Below, in pieces: positions 43,106 through 43,126 of a stretch of DNA of 43,126 nucleotides. Under the pieces are notes generated by a model. That model was given only the letters and a program-made list of their open reading frames with translations. It made no database searches and was not told the origin of the DNA. The stretch comes from an uncultured Verrucomicrobiota bacterium (GTDB lineage Bacteria; Verrucomicrobiota; Kiritimatiellia; CAIQIC01; Lenti-01). Position 1 is the first letter of the stretch. Every line of letters starts with the position of its first letter. The position numbers were made by a program, and so were the translations under genes. The stretch spans positions 1-43,126 of the forward strand of contig CALMNW010000089.1 of NCBI GenBank assembly GCA_937872095.1, written 5' to 3'.

Positions 43106-43126
43106 GTGAAAGCGTCTGATTTGCTG
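43106..43126 (+). CDS. Possible 5' end of a gene cut by the window edge
   Basis: GTG at 43106 opens a frame reading VKASDLL to the end. A G-rich CGGGGGA precedes it, and a TATCAT (43078-43083) could be a -10 box. Seven codons are too few to name it. Confidence 0.35.

Overview
The window is chromosomal DNA of a high-GC, Gram-negative bacterium. An outer membrane is indicated by a LolCDE-type lipoprotein exporter pair. A meso-diaminopimelate peptidoglycan is indicated by the DNPR motif of MurE. Genes are packed tightly, often with ATGA or 8-nt stop/start overlaps. Gene order and several unrecognised lineage-type proteins fit the PVC superphylum (Kiritimatiellota, Lentisphaerota or Verrucomicrobiota), but that assignment is inference from memory, not from a search. 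No insertion sequence, prophage, CRISPR array or rRNA was seen.

Layout. 1-238: intergenic repeat array. 239-4932: a response regulator/PP2C phosphatase, then an inositol-monophosphatase-family enzyme, a small ACT-like protein, an 8-oxoguanine-deaminase-type amidohydrolase and an unknown membrane protein. 4946-7033: glycogen debranching enzyme. 7166-9101: phosphatidylethanolamine synthesis (psd, pssA) overlapping coaD. 9154-15258: the classical yceD-rpmF-plsX-fabH-fabD-fabG-acpP-fabF fatty-acid cluster, with terminators after acpP and fabF. 15312-15713: an unusual AT-rich intergenic island with two identical 16-bp palindromes. 15714-16349: a secreted or anchored repeat protein. 16418-16770: tmRNA with its own promoter and terminator. 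16905-20279: lysS followed by the lipoprotein-release ABC pair. 20391-23115: a LapA-like peptide, a left-handed beta-helix protein and glmM. 23130-23253: second repeat array. 23266-24162 (minus): a nucleotidyltransferase-fold protein. 24288-26720: comEC with a degraded metallo-beta-lactamase site. 26727-27791 (minus): TPR protein. 27884-29850: MFS transporter and methyltransferase. 29851-30916 (minus): hypA-hypB. 30917-31250: regulatory intergenic region with DnaA-box-like sites. 31251-42987: the division and cell-wall (dcw) cluster mraZ, unknown, rsmH, ftsL-like, ftsI, murE, murF, mraY, murD, LysM protein, ftsW. 43000-43070: third repeat array, then a possible gene start at the right edge.

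Functionally the window is mostly envelope biogenesis: membrane phospholipid, acyl chains, CoA and ACP, the UDP-GlcNAc branch (glmM), lipoprotein sorting, peptidoglycan precursors and septal synthesis. The most unusual signals are non-coding. (1) Three intergenic loci carry 19-bp units built from two interchangeable 8-bp half-sites around a 3-nt core, spaced exactly 31 or 22 bp apart, and in two loci bordered by a GGGGAATCGCGGC motif. (2) The AT-rich island at 15345-15460 carries twin palindromes. (3) Several genes have a sigma70-like promoter whose -10 box lies so close to the start codon that the mRNA should be leaderless.
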